The notes under the pieces were generated by a model, which saw only the letters and a list, made by a program, of their open reading frames with translations, was not told the origin of the DNA and made no database searches. Shown here piece after piece: positions 34,703-45,761 of a stretch of 64,000 bases of DNA. Position numbers and translations under genes: made by a program. The stretch comes from Balaenoptera acutorostrata (taxonomy: Eukaryota > Chordata > Mammalia > Artiodactyla > Balaenopteridae). The stretch spans positions 61,767,006 through 61,831,005 of the forward strand of contig NC_080080.1 of NCBI RefSeq assembly GCF_949987535.1, read 5' to 3'. The stretch's first letter is position 1; the number at the start of each line of letters is the position of its first letter.

Positions 34703-35895
34703 ATACCCTGGTTAAGTCAATAAGTGGTTCATGTTAATCTTAACCTTCAAAACTGTAATAAAAAAATGTTTTGATTCTAACTGTAAAAGAAGCTTAATAA
34801 GGTGTATTACAGCTTCAGACTTAAATAATGGCTGGGACAGCAGAGACCAAATAGAGCCTTTGTGCTAATCTCCTTCAAGTGCCGAGATAGACACAGACTC
34901 ACACAAGGATGCATATAGCTTGGAGAAGCCAATGAAGTCTGGATTTCAGCCCCCCCTCGGCCCCTTAGCCATGAGCCCTTGTGCAGAGGGCAACCTGAAG
35001 CCCCATAGATTTACCAAGAACACCACCTCCTCAAAGCCCCATCTTACTGATCTTTATAACTCAGCAGAGAACTGTTCTTTTCAGATAGGAGACTGATTTA
35101 ATATTAATAGATCCTCAATGGCTATTTAAGCTGCTGTGCCTGTTGCTATCCTAGGCTTATGATTCTTAAATTCCTAATATTTTCAGTTATAAATATATAT
35201 TTGTGCTGTAGAGCAGTTTATCTAAGGAAGCAATTGAAAAAATTAAGTAAGGACTCTGCTCTGATTTACCAAATGAGACTTCTTGACAAGCCACCTTGCT
35301 TACAGACAGTCAAAATTAAATGCTGGGACACTTCAATAATGAGCCAACAAGCATTTAGCTGAGAATTTACTATAAAATTAGCTATGTTCCAGATTAAAGA
35401 AAGCTTGTGAGTACCTAGGAGCAAGCAGTCACAGTGAAGCGTCTCATTCTTTCATGAACAGCATTCCCAGTGTGTCCTTGGTTCTTGACATACTATGTTG
35501 TACAATATTACATTGAAAAACAAAGGATGGGTGATAATCTAAGAGATTTCTAATCATTTCAGCTACTTACAGCAGGCACACTCTGTTTTGAATGCTGTGA
35601 GCAAGTTAGCCCAACTGAAAAGAACTTTTAAGTACTTTAATCCACTGTACAAAAAGATAATCTTGAGGATGTAGCCCCTGCCACATGGAAGAGTTATTTA
35701 CATAGTTCAAGGTAGTGCTCAAATGCAGAGTGACTGGGAACAGGTATCCAACTACAAATAGAATTCTCAGGTTCTATGTAACTCTGCAAAAGAAATCTAA
35801 GTAATGATTTAAATAATCCATAGAAAGAGATAACTTTTGTACTGCAAGATGTGCAATACAGTCGACTCTAATTTTTATTTTAAAAAACCCCACAA
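34703..35895. other. Unrecognised sequence
   Basis: 34910-35040 is more C-rich, but I identify no repeat or gene. The frame 35159-35362 (67 codons) is not recognisable. Confidence 0.35.
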
Positions 35896-36412
35896 AATAA
35901 ATATAAGGTAATTTTAGGGAAATTAGAAAAAAAGAAACAAATACACAAAGGAAAGGAAATCAAAACACCTATGACCCCACAATCTAGATGTAACTACTAT
36001 GATAGCTTTGGTCAATATCATTCCAGGATATTTTCTACCCATCAGTGTATGTTGTTATGATGAAAATTGTTCAAACTCTACATACTATTCATAATCAGCG
36101 CTTTAAAATTAATGATATATCATACATATTTTTCCGGGTGAATAAATATTTATCTAGAGCATCAATTGTTACTATAGTTGTTCTTGTACCATAGTCAGTT
36201 CTTTTTCTCATATATATGGATATACATACGCACAACATCATGTATTTTGAATCAGTACACAAATTATTTCTGAACATTCAAATAGTATCCGATTGTTCAC
36301 CATCATAAACATTGCTTTAATAAACATCTTTGTAGCTCAATCTTTGGGTACAAACCTTACATTTTCTTAGGATAAATGTAGACATGCTGGATCAAATATA
36401 ATGCATATTGTA
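35896..36412 (-). mobile_element. Old L1M fragment, antisense
   Basis: The right part is clear: 'catcataaacattgctttaataaacatctttgtagctcaatctttgggtacaa...ttaggataaatgtagacatgctggatcaaat', matching the antisense pattern of old L1 3' regions; the left part is decayed. Confidence 0.5.
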
Positions 36413-37352
36413 GCAGAGAATTTGATTTATTCACCAGAATCTATGGTCTCCTCTTCCTCCTAGATGCAGCCAGACTACCTTTCCCTCCCTCCACTGCTCT
36501 TAATGTGACCATGAGTCTGAGGTTCAACCAATGATAGTCAGTTCAATAATGACCCATATAAACCGCTTATGCATACTTCTCCATACTCTCTTCCCTTTTC
36601 AGTTGTTTGGAATGACAACGATCCCCAGGACAAGGTTGGAAGACACATATTAAATGTGGTGGAATTTCTGTTAACTTGAGTGTCCCAGTGACTGTAGAGA
36701 GGGTCTCTGCTCACATGTTTACTGCTCCAACACTGCACCATGTACAAGAAATAAACCTCCACTGTGTTGGAGCTATTATGTGTTTTGGGAGCTACTTGAA
36801 ACTCTACCCAATACCTACTTTTTAAAATTTTATAATATTTATTGTCATAATGACATCCAAAATAATTTCCTGATTTGTTTCACACAATTGACAATACAGA
36901 TTTTATTATCTTTTGAAAACTCTCTATCAAGTGAAAAAATGTCCTGTGTTCTAATTTGCATCTTTTAATTATTAACGACATTGAATTCTTTTTCATATAC
37001 TCATAGGTAACTGCATTTGAAATAAAATGATGAATCTTCTTTTCTAATCACTAACTATCCTAAAAGTAGTGGTCGTAGTCAGATTGACTTTCAGCAAACT
37101 GGAAATTAGAAAGTCCAACAAATAGATCTTCAAATTTTAAAGGGAAATATGGAAATTATATTATTAATTTATTTAAAATCTTATTTTAAGGAGTGAAGGT
37201 GATGAAGTTATTAGTCTATATAAGACTGTAAGCTTAACATAATAGCATGTTATGGGAAAATAAATTTCACATATTATTGAAATGCTCATATCATTAAACA
37301 TTTTATTCAAGGCAGAACAGAAAACTGGATGTCAACTACAACTTTTACAATT
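36413..37352. other. Unrecognised; 36413-36810 perhaps an old LTR-like repeat
   Basis: 36420-36500 ('gaatttgatttattcaccagaatctatggtctcctcttcctcctagatgcagcc') and 36745-36765 ('caagaaataaacctccactgtgttggagc') resemble the start and poly(A)-signal region of an old LTR-like repeat. The rest is AT-rich and unassigned. Confidence 0.3.
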
Positions 37353-37364
37353 GAAATAATGGAA
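37353..37364 (+). repeat. Target-site duplication, left (gaaataatggaa)
   Basis: 12-bp direct repeat shared with 37778-37789. Confidence 0.8.
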
Positions 37365-37777
37365 CTTTATTTCATTTTATTTGTTTATTTTTATACAGTG
37401 CATTATTAGTTATCTATTTTATACATATTAGTGTATACATGTCAATCCCCATCTCCTAATTCATCCCACCACCACCACCACCCTCCACTTTCCCCCCTTG
37501 GTGACCATACGTTTGTTATCTACATCTGTCTCTCTATTTCTGCCTTGCAAACTGGTTTATCTGTACCATTTTTCTAGATTCCACATATATGCGTTAATCT
37601 ACGATATTTGTTTTTCTCTTTCTGACTTACTTCACTCTGTATGACAGTCTCTAGGTCCAACCACAACTCTACAAATGACCCAATTTTGTTCCTTTTTATG
37701 ACTGAGTAATATTCCATTGTATATATGTACCACATCTTCTTTATCCATTCGTCTGTCGATGGGCATTAAGTTGCTTG
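37365..37777 (-). mobile_element. 5'-truncated L1, 3' end
   Basis: Antisense L1 with a degenerate T-rich left end (the A-tail). Then come 3'UTR sequence and the ORF2 tail: 'ctctttctgacttacttcactctgtatgacagtctc' and 'tattccattgtatatatgtaccacatcttctttatccattcgtctgtcgatggg' are the reverse complements of 57244-57390 in the full-length copy. Bounded by a 12-bp duplication. Confidence 0.9.
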
Positions 37778-37789
37778 GAAATAATGGAA
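37778..37789 (+). repeat. Target-site duplication, right (gaaataatggaa)
   Basis: Partner of 37353-37364. Confidence 0.8.
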
Positions 37790-38384
37790 ATTTAAAGCAC
37801 TACTTGCTAATTGTTCTTTTTTTTAATCTCATGGGCAATAGTTAAGTGTGGTCTGCTTGAGCACACACAGATCTCTCACTTAAGAAAATAGAGGCAAAAT
37901 AAAATTAATTTACAAAATAATAGGATTTTAACTAGTCCCTCTCCACAGTATTTCCTGTAACCTGATGATCTTGCTTTCTTTAGGACAGCCAAACCACTGC
38001 TGCCCTTTAACTCTCAGAGCCTCAAGGCAAAAACAAACTGGTTTTGAAACAAATTTTCAATAGCGTAGCCCTGAGATTGCTAAGAATTTGCTGCACTTAG
38101 ATGAGGCCAGAGTAAAACTTTCCCCCTGCTCCCTGAGACTAGATTCTGTCCTGGTACAAAAGAAAGTCAACAAGGCAGCAAGGACCTTCCCTGAGCACCT
38201 GCAGGTTTCTGAGAAGATCTGGGGGAATCCCATAAACCTTCACTTGGACAGGTTTGACAACATCTTGGTAAATCCAGGAAACAGAAAGCAAAAGAGGCCC
38301 ATAGCCCTTTTCTAGAGAGTAGAAAGAATCCTAGACTAGAGATGACTTCATAGAATATCTAGGCCAGAGGCTACAACTGGGCCA
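37790..38384. other. Unrecognised sequence
   Basis: Contains a 75-codon plus frame (38088-38315) with no recognisable family. Confidence 0.35.
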
Positions 38385-38893
38385 TTTATAAGTAGAATAA
38401 AGACTCCCTAAAGGTATCCATAATCCTGATCCCTGGAATCTGTAAATATGTTAATTTACACGGCAAAAGGGAATTTCCAGGTGTGATTAAAGTTAAGGGG
38501 CTTGAAATGGGGAGATTATCCTGGATTATCCACATGGGTCCGTTCTAATCACACAAGTCCTTAAAAGTGGTTAACCTTTCACAGCTGTGGTCAGAGAGGT
38601 CTGTGACAACAGAGAATGGGCCAGGGAAACATGACATTGCTGCCTTTGAAGACAGAGGAAGGGGCCCATGAGCCAAGGAATGTGGGTGACTTCTAGAAGC
38701 TGAAAAAAGCAAGGAAAGAACATTTTCCCAAGAGTCTTAAGAAAGGAACACAGCCTGCCAGCACATTGATTTTTGTCCAGAAAGATCCATGTCAGACTTC
38801 TGACCTACTGAACTGTGAGATAATAAATTTGTATTGTTTTAAGCCACTGAGTTTGTGATAATTTGTTAAAACCACAAAAGAAAACTAATATAG
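38385..38893 (+). mobile_element. MaLR (MLT1-type) LTR
   Basis: Ordered MLT1 blocks: 'tccctaaaggtatccataatcctgatccctggaatctgtaaatatgttaatttacacggcaaaaggg', 'aagttaaggggcttgaaatggggagattatcctggattatcca', 'gacttctgacctactgaactgtgagataataaatttgtattgttttaagccactgagtttgtgataatttgttaaa'. Close to full LTR length. Confidence 0.85.
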
Positions 38894-39405
38894 CTGTCCA
38901 CAGGCTACATATGGCCTACTGTTGGGAAATTTCACATAAGACCTTATTTCCACTTTCTTGAAAACCCAGAAAATCTGTGAACATGGGTTCACATTTTGCA
39001 CACAGAAGCAATTCACTGCAATGGAATAATGGTACCATCTTCCAACAAGCAAGGTGTTCTGTAGGTCATGACAGTCTCCATTACACACCTACCTCAGGTA
39101 GATTATCTGTTGACCCATCTAGCTACTACAGGTCTATGCATATGAACTCAAAGTAGCCTGACATGATTGACCAGACCTTAGTATTATGGAAGAGCAGTAG
39201 AATAATTCCAATGTGGCCAAAGAATATGTTGAAGATGGTAAAGCCTACAGGTTGTCATGCTGAGTTTTTTTATGCCAGGGGAAGAGTGAGGGGCTACAGC
39301 TGGGAGTAATAGCTGAGGAAGTCTCACAGTCAGAAATAAAGGCAATTCAGCAGACCTGTGAAAGCGAGAACAGCTAAGGACAGCACAAATGAGGACATTT
39401 CATTG
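38894..39405. other. Unrecognised sequence
   Basis: No repeat or gene recognised. The 67-codon minus frame at 38885-39088 is probably chance. Confidence 0.35.
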
Positions 39406-39765
39406 TGAAATCGAGCAGGACCCTGTGGGGCCCTCCTGGGTGCAGAAGACTTTCCGTGTCCCTGTTTCCTGTTTGTAGGAAAAAGGCTTCAGCCTCCTAG
39501 ACCTTCCTTGAGTTCCAAAGGGCCAGTTCAAACAGTTACTGATTGGGAAGTGAGGGAATGCAGAAACAAAGGAGGAGCAGTCAAGAAACAATAGTGCCCT
39601 GATAAAGCAGAGTCCCAGTTTCTCATCAAGGGATATATAATAACAATACATCTTTGAGTTCTTCAACAGGAAGTAAAGCCCCACCCAAGTGGAGGATGGT
39701 AACTTCAGGCTGAGCACAAGATTCTTGGAGCACCGCCCTGTTACCTCACCACCAACCAATCGAAA
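39406..39765 (+). mobile_element. ERV1-like LTR, 3'-truncated, same family as 12730-13412
   Basis: Starts 'tgaaatcgagcaggaccctgtggggccctcctgggtgcagaag' and continues 'gagttccaaagggccagttcaaacagtta', 'gcagtcaagaaacaatagtgcc', 'tcatcaagggatatataata', 'ttacctcaccaccaa'. It is collinear with the minus-strand copy at 12730-13412. The R-U5 part with the poly(A) signal is absent, so about half the LTR is lost. The 140-codon minus frame 39400-39822 is an antisense read, not a gene. Confidence 0.7.
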
Positions 39766-39784
39766 GATAGTCACACACACACTC

Positions 39785-41015
39785 TTTTGAAGAGTACAGG
39801 TTTTTATTTTGATGAAGTCCAATTTATCATGTTTTTCCCTTTTCTTTTGTGGTTAGTACAAAGAAACTTTTGCCAATCCCAAAGTTGCAAAGATTTTCTC
39901 CCATGTTCCTTTCTGTAAGTTGTATAGTTTTAGCTTTTATGTTTAACTATGATCCATTTCTAATTAATTTTGGCATAAGATACAAGATAAAGATCAAAGT
40001 TCATTTTCTTCCATATGGATAATCAATTGTTCCAATGTCATTTTTTTAAGTCTGGGCTTTCCTCTTTGAAGTGAACACCTTTGTCATAATTTATCAACTA
40101 TATAAACTGACTTGACTATCTCGAGATTTTTTTCTTTCATTGTTTTATGAATGTCTTTGTCTTTATGCAAATATTACACTGTCTTGATTATTGTAGCTTT
40201 AAAGTAAACTTTGAATTCAAGAAATATGAGTAATCCAACTTTGCTGTCAAAATTGTTTTGACTATTCTAGGTCTTTTGCATTTCCACATAACTTTAGACA
40301 CAGTTTCCTAATTCCTACTAGAAAGTCTGATGCAATTTTGACAGAGATCGTTTTGGATTTATTTATTTGGGAAGAATGGACATCTTAATGGTATTGAGTT
40401 TTCTACGCTATGAACATGATGTATCTTTCTATTCATTTGGATACCCTTTCATTTTTCTCAGCAATATTTTGTAGCTTTTAGTATAGAAATCTAAAATTTA
40501 TTCCTAAATGTTAATTGGTTTAGATTCTAAGTAGTAAGTTTTTTAAAATTTTCTAATTTTTGCTTTATTGTTGCCAAAGTATAGGAATAATATGATTTTT
40601 ATAAGTTGACCTTGTATCTGATTAATACTATTAATTGCGTGTGTCTGTGTCTGTGTGTGTATAGATTCCTTATGATATTCTACATAGGAAATTATGCCAT
40701 CTTCAAATATAGATAGTTACATTTATCCTTTTCAGTTTTTAAACATTTTTTTCTTACTTTATTGCATTGGCCAGGACTCTACTACAATGTCTAATCTAAA
40801 TGATGAGAAGGAACATCCTTATCTCATTCCCAGTTTTAGGGAGAAAACATTAAGCATGTTAGCTGTACATTTTTTGCAGAGGTCTTTTTCAGATTAAGGA
40901 AGTTATATTCTATTTCCAGTTTGCTGAGAATCTTTATCATGAATAGATATTCTACTGTGACTGAGATTTGCACATTCAATAAATCAGTATATGTGTAGCT
41001 TTTGCATTTAGACAC
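39785..41015 (-). mobile_element. Old L1M ORF2 fragment, antisense
   Basis: T-rich antisense with recognisable blocks: 'caggtttttattttgatgaagtccaatttatca', 'tttgccaatcccaaagttgcaaagattttctccc', 'cattgttccaatgtca'-like text near 40030, 'gtagctttaaagtaaactttgaattcaag', 'tttgggaagaatggacatcttaatggtattgagttttc', 'ttgcattggccaggactctactacaatgtc'. No open frame. Confidence 0.75.
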
Positions 41016-41249
41016 AAGGTACTCATAGTTTGACTTTTAAGGCAAAAGTTTTTAAGAAATAACATTGAGTTTACAGGGTGCTGCTGCCCTCATCTGTTTA
41101 GACATGGGTAAAATGATAATAATTATGTTATTATTACTATTATTATTATACATATCAAGCAAGAAATGTCCTCCCCGAAGGGACTATATGTATTCCAACA
41201 GTTTTATTTCACCAAAGGAGATTATAATTACTTACTTTTTATAATATTC
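41016..41249. other. Unrecognised, AT-rich
   Basis: Short TTA/TAT-rich stretch at 41120-41152; nothing else. Confidence 0.4.
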
Positions 41250-41390
41250 ACAGTTTACTGGCGAGTTTTTACCTGTAAGGTCTCATTTGATCCTTCAAAC
41301 CTCAGAGGTATGTTAAACAGGTATTTTTACTATATTCATTTTACTGTGGCAGAAATAACGGCTTGGAGAGAGTAAATGAAACACCACCAT
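41250..41390 (+). mobile_element. MIR-like SINE fragment
   Basis: 'ctcatttgatccttcaaacctcagaggtatgttaaacaggtatttttactatattcattttactgtggcagaaataacggcttggagag': MIR 3' half pattern, diverged. Confidence 0.5.
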
Positions 41391-41604
41391 AGATTTGAAA
41401 CTTTAACTTGGGAGTTTCTGCTTCTGTGTACAACTCCTTACTATTCAAACATTCCAGTTGGTTGTAGGTAGTAGGAACAAGATGGTTGCTACAGATAAGA
41501 ACATGGAAACTCCTCATTCTTAGGATTTAGTGGAATTTTATTTCTTTAAAGAGAATTTAAAAGTTGACAAATTTTGAAACATAGAATTCTACCTAATTTA
41601 TAAA

Positions 41605-41722
41605 CTCACCCCTTAATAAATATAAGCATCTGAAGGTCAGGATCTGATTCTCAGCCTCTTGAACATGTCACTTCACATAGCTCAGTGCCAGACACTTAGG
41701 AGGCTACAATAAAAATGTATGG
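41605..41722 (+). mobile_element. L2 LINE 3' end
   Basis: 'tctgaaggtcaggatctgattctcagcctcttgaacatgtcacttcacatagctcagtgccagacacttaggagg': L2 terminus. Confidence 0.55.
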
Positions 41723-42139
41723 ATTAGTCATCAGGAATACTACATGCAACTGCTTCTTCTGAGAGGAAGTATTAAGCTCAAATCCAACAACAGATTTTTA
41801 AATCTGGTAATGGTTTTTTATTACAGTGAAAGGAAATACCAAAAAAGAACTTTGCCCCTCAGGAGTCATGTTCTAACTCTAACATGTCTTAGTAGCTATT
41901 CGCTACCAACGTCTAAAAAATAATGAGTAATTATCATCTATTTATACTTTACTTAAAATCAAAGAACCAAATATGCTTTACACACATGTATATACTACAT
42001 ATGGCTTTAAATTGCTGTGACACAGATGTTGCCTCATTAACATCTATAATATACAGCAAAAGAGGAAGGATCTACATTTCAAGTGTGGACTATGATACAG
42101 TAATAAACGCTAAACAACATCACTCAATATTACAATGAT

Positions 42140-42275
42140 CTGTTTGTTCATCTTTATTTCCTACTAGACTGAAAACTCCCTGCAGGTCATGACTGTGTTG
42201 CTCACAACAACTAAATTGTTGTCTAACATGTGGTAGTGCTAAATAAATATTCGGTGAAGGAATGAATGAAACAAG
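42140..42275 (+). mobile_element. L2/MIR-type 3' end
   Basis: 'atttcctactagactgaaaactccctgcaggtcatgactgtgttg...gtggtagtgctaaataaatattcggtgaaggaatgaatgaa': terminus with the typical aatgaatgaa end. Confidence 0.65.
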
Positions 42276-42449
42276 TGCCAAAACTGAAAGGTACCAGCTC
42301 ACGTTCTGAATGAAAGTACTTGTGCTTTTTCAATTTAATGGCAGAAGAGCTTGAACATAAGAACACATGCTGGGGAACAGGCCATTTTTCTATTAGATGC
42401 TTTATTTATCCCTACATCTTTCAGACAGGCAGAGGGAATGTGTTCCAGG

Positions 42450-42580
42450 AAGGAGAGTGGGATGCTGGGTGTCAAGTCTCCAGGGTTTAATTCCCAACTC
42501 TGAATCTCACTAGCTTCAAGGCCTTGGGCAAGTCACTTAACCTCTGTTCCAAACAGAAATAATACCACCTCCTCCCAGGA
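42450..42580 (+). mobile_element. MIR SINE fragment
   Basis: 'tctccagggtttaattcccaactctgaatctcactagcttcaaggccttgggcaagtcacttaacctctg': MIR core, well preserved. Confidence 0.8.
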
Positions 42581-43149
42581 GCACACCAAGGCAAGTTTGA
42601 TGGATGGCTAAGCTCTTAGAGTCTTTGATGAAATGTGCTGAATGGCTGCCAAGTATCACTACTGCTAATAATAATAATGTTTTTCTAACACAGTCCCACA
42701 GAGCAATATAAATTGGTAACAAGGGACAGATCGTTCCAACAAAGCAAATTGTGACCAATTCCTTTTGAAAGAAGGATGATACGCTTAATTCCACAATGGT
42801 ATCATTTTCTGTGCTCTGTTCTCTACTTACTTATAAGGAGAACAAGTTGTCACGTGTCTACGTGAGATGTTTACACTTCTTTAGAAAGGAGAAATGAAGG
42901 GGGAAAATTGGAAGCAAGCACCGACACAGTCATATTATGGAAATATCATGTTTCTTGGATAGGTTGATCATCTATATATAAAAAAAGTGATTAGTAAGGC
43001 AGAAATGTTGTCATTTGTTATTTCATCAGTTACATGGTTTTATTGCATCCCAGAAGAAAATTAAAGGAGACTCTAATCCATCAATTTAGTTTCAGAAGAT
43101 CTATTTCTTGAAATAGAAATATTATTTTACACTACTTAGGAGTTTTTCC
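42581..43149. other. Unrecognised sequence
   Basis: No signal. The 85-codon minus frame 42537-42794 partly overlaps the MIR and is not recognisable. Confidence 0.35.
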
Positions 43150-43304
43150 TTTTTCCTTACAATGCCTAACATGATTTTAAAACAAGATTTATTAGATATT
43201 TTTCCTGGTTATAAAATAATGCATGTTTACTCTAGAAAATTTGGACAAAGATATAAAACATAAATGAATAAAAATTGGGATGTTGTTATAGAGTAGTAAT
43301 TTAA
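43150..43304 (-). mobile_element. Old L1M fragment, antisense (left part)
   Basis: 'gatatttttcctggttataaaataatgcatgtttactctagaaaatttggacaaagatataaaac' resembles an old antisense L1 3' region, perhaps the same element as 43979-44310. Confidence 0.4.
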
Positions 43305-43515
43305 AATGTGTTCTCTGCTTAGACTGCCAGGGCTCAAGCCTGTGTCTGTCATTGTTAGTTTGATCAAACCTCTTAATTTCTGTGGGCTTCAGTTTCTTCA
43401 TCTTGTAAGTGGGACAATAATGCCCATCTTTCTGGTTGTTGTGAGAATTAAATTAAATTAAACAGTGCATGTGAAGCACTTAGAAGAGTGCCTGGTACAG
43501 AGAACATTGTTCACT
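43305..43515 (+). mobile_element. MIR SINE
   Basis: 'gactgccagggctcaagcctgtgtctgtcattg...gtgggcttcagtttcttcatcttgtaagtgggacaataatgcc...tgttgtgagaattaaa...gcatgtgaagcacttagaagagtgcctggtac': almost complete MIR. Confidence 0.85.
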
Positions 43516-43624
43516 AAATTACTATTGTTATTATATAATTACTCATAATCTCTAAACTTAAAGACAATTTTTCTGAAGTTCTTTCCATGAATATAAAATT
43601 TTATATTAAGTATATAGTTTCTTT

Positions 43625-43978
43625 TGCAAAATTGAATTTTCTCCCCAAAGTCATATGTTGAAATCTAATTCTCAGTGTGATAATACTTGGAGATGGGCCT
43701 TTGGGAAGTGATTAGTCATGAGGGTGGAGATGTTATGAATGAAATTTGTGCCCTTATAAAAAAGACCCCAGAGAGCTCTCTCATCCTTCTGACATGCGAG
43801 GGCACAGGGAGAAGTCAGCTTGTTTGTGAACAAGTAAATAGTTCCTCATCAGACACTGAATCTGCTGGTGCCTTGATCTTGAATTTCCCAGCCTCCAGAA
43901 CTGTGAGAAATAAATGTTTGTTGTTTTAGTCACCCAATCTACGGTATTTTGTTATAGCAGCCCAAACAGACTGAGATA
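43625..43978 (+). mobile_element. MaLR (MST-type) solo LTR
   Basis: 'ccccaaagtcatatgttgaaatctaattctcagtgtgataatacttggagatgggcctttgggaagtgattagtcatgagggtggag', 'gtgcccttataaaaaagaccccagagagctc', 'cttgaatttcccagcctccagaactgtgagaaataaatgtttgttgtttt', 'gttatagcagcccaaacagactgaga': a textbook MST/THE1-group LTR. The 80-codon frame 43687-43929 is internal to it. Confidence 0.9.
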
Positions 43979-44310
43979 AGATCATACTGTACAAACTGTT
44001 TTTAATCTGCTTTTCATCACAGTATATTACAAAGATTTTCTTATGTCATTACATGTTTTTCTACCTCTTTGGAACAATCATTCAGGACAACAAATTTACA
44101 TTGATGGGTTTGATTTGTCAGACATTTAAATTGTTCCCAATTTTTGTTTTTTATAAAGAATACTGCAGTGACCAACATTTAATGCATCTCAACTTTGAGA
44201 TAGATCTCTAGAAGTAGAATTTCTGAGAAGTAAAGTAGGGGCATACTTTTAAAGCTTTTGATGTTAAATAATCCTCCAGAAAGTTTGAGACAGTAGTATA
44301 TGTTACAGCA
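43979..44310 (-). mobile_element. Old L1M fragment, antisense
   Basis: 'aatctgcttttcatcacagtatattac', 'tcatt...gacatttaaattgttcccaatttttgttttttataaagaatactgcagtgaccaaca', 'gatagatctctagaagtagaatttctgagaagtaaagtaggggcata', 'aataatcctccagaaagtttgagacagtagtatatgttacag'. Confidence 0.6.
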
Positions 44311-45031
44311 ATTTAATTTGTTCTATTAACTCTTTGTAAACATATGTTGTTTTTCCCTGCATGAGATAGGCCTAGGGTACTCTTTTATTGGAAACCAAGA
44401 GACAAAGGAATAAATGAAGAGAAAAGAATATAGATGAAAAGAGTGTGGATGACTTTTGCATTTTTCTGAGATCAGTTTCTACTGAGGTAATCTATGGATG
44501 GGCATCTCAGATTTATAAACCTTGGTTAAAAACTGACAAGCATATACTCTACCCCTCAACGCTATTTGGAAGAGTTGTTTTCAAACCTCTTATTTTTTTC
44601 TTTTTTTTCTTATAAGACATGATATCAAGACCATTTTGAAATAGCTATATTCTGGAATTATTTATATTACATTCGTACAATTTACTTACATTAAAATATC
44701 AGTTAAGAGAAAGCAAAGATTTCCTTTGACATTTTTCCCCCAAATTTACATTTTTTTAATTAAAAACACATCATGTTTATTTAAACTGATACAAGTAAGA
44801 GATAGCTCCTGATATATGGAACCTGACGTCAGTTTGTATTTCTCTATTCACTAATTTATACTTGCCCAACAGTTGGCCTCTTCACTTTTTTAACCTTGAT
44901 TTTTGTTCTCTGAACTGCTCTTCAAAAGGCACAATACAACTAGGGTTATATTCATTGAGTCTAGAAAGGAATCCATGAATGGGTTCAGTTTCACAGAAGG
45001 AGAAGAAAATAGAGGCTCAGTTATTTGAATC
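44311..45031. other. Unrecognised sequence
   Basis: AT-rich, no gene or repeat recognised. Confidence 0.4.
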
Positions 45032-45047
45032 AAGACCTGCCCCTTGA
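45032..45047 (+). repeat. Target-site duplication, left (aagacctgccccttga)
   Basis: Perfect 16-bp direct repeat with 45746-45761. Confidence 0.97.
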
Positions 45048-45745
45048 GAATGTAAGTTGGTGCAGCCACTATGGAAAACAGTATGGAGGTCCCTCAAAAT
45101 ACTAAAAATAGAGTTGCCATATGATCCAGCAATCCCACTCCTAGGCATATATTTGGACAAAACTATAATTCAAAAAGATACATGCATCCCTATGTTCATA
45201 GTAGCACTATTCACAATAGCCAAGACATGAAAACAACCTAAATGTCCATCTACAGATGAATGGATAAAGAAGATGTGATGTATATATACAATGGAATAAT
45301 ACTCGGCCATAAAAAAGAACAAAATAATGCCATTTGCAGCAACATGGATGGAATTAGAGATTATCAAACTAAGTCAGAAAGAGAAAGACAAATACCATAT
45401 TATATCACTTACATGTGGAATCTAAAATATGACACATATGAATTTATCTATGAAACAGAAACAGACTCACGGACATATAGAACAGACTTGTGGTTGCCAA
45501 GGGGAAAGGGGAGTGGGGGAGGGATGCACTGGGAGTTTGGGATTAGCAGATGCAACCTTTTATATAGAGAATGGATAAACAACAAGATCTGACTGTATTG
45601 CACAGGGAACTATATTTAATATCCTGTGATAAACCATAATGGAAAATAATATAAAAAAGAATGTATATGTATATCTAACTGACTTACTTTGCTGTACAGC
45701 AGAGATTAACACAACATTGTAAATCAATTATACCTCCCCAAAAAA
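45048..45745 (+). mobile_element. 5'-truncated L1 (ORF2 C-terminus plus 3'UTR)
   Basis: Starts in the late ORF2 region ('ttggtgcagccactatggaaaacagtatggaggtccc', compare 57050-57080) and carries the conserved ORF2 tail to near 45420. The 3'UTR then differs from that of the full-length copy ('gactgtattgcacagggaactatatttaatatcctgtgataaaccataatggaaaata...tttgctgtacagcagagattaacacaacattgtaaatcaattatac'). The A-tail is short. The frame at 45260-45592 (110 codons) is a shifted remnant. It is bounded by a perfect 16-bp duplication. Confidence 0.95.
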
Positions 45746-45761
45746 AGACCTGCCCCTTGAT
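45746..45761 (+). repeat. Target-site duplication, right (aagacctgccccttga)
   Basis: Partner of 45032-45047. Confidence 0.97.

Noticed and set aside
39400..39822. 140-codon minus-strand frame as a gene
   Set aside because: Antisense frame through the ERV-like LTR and its flank.
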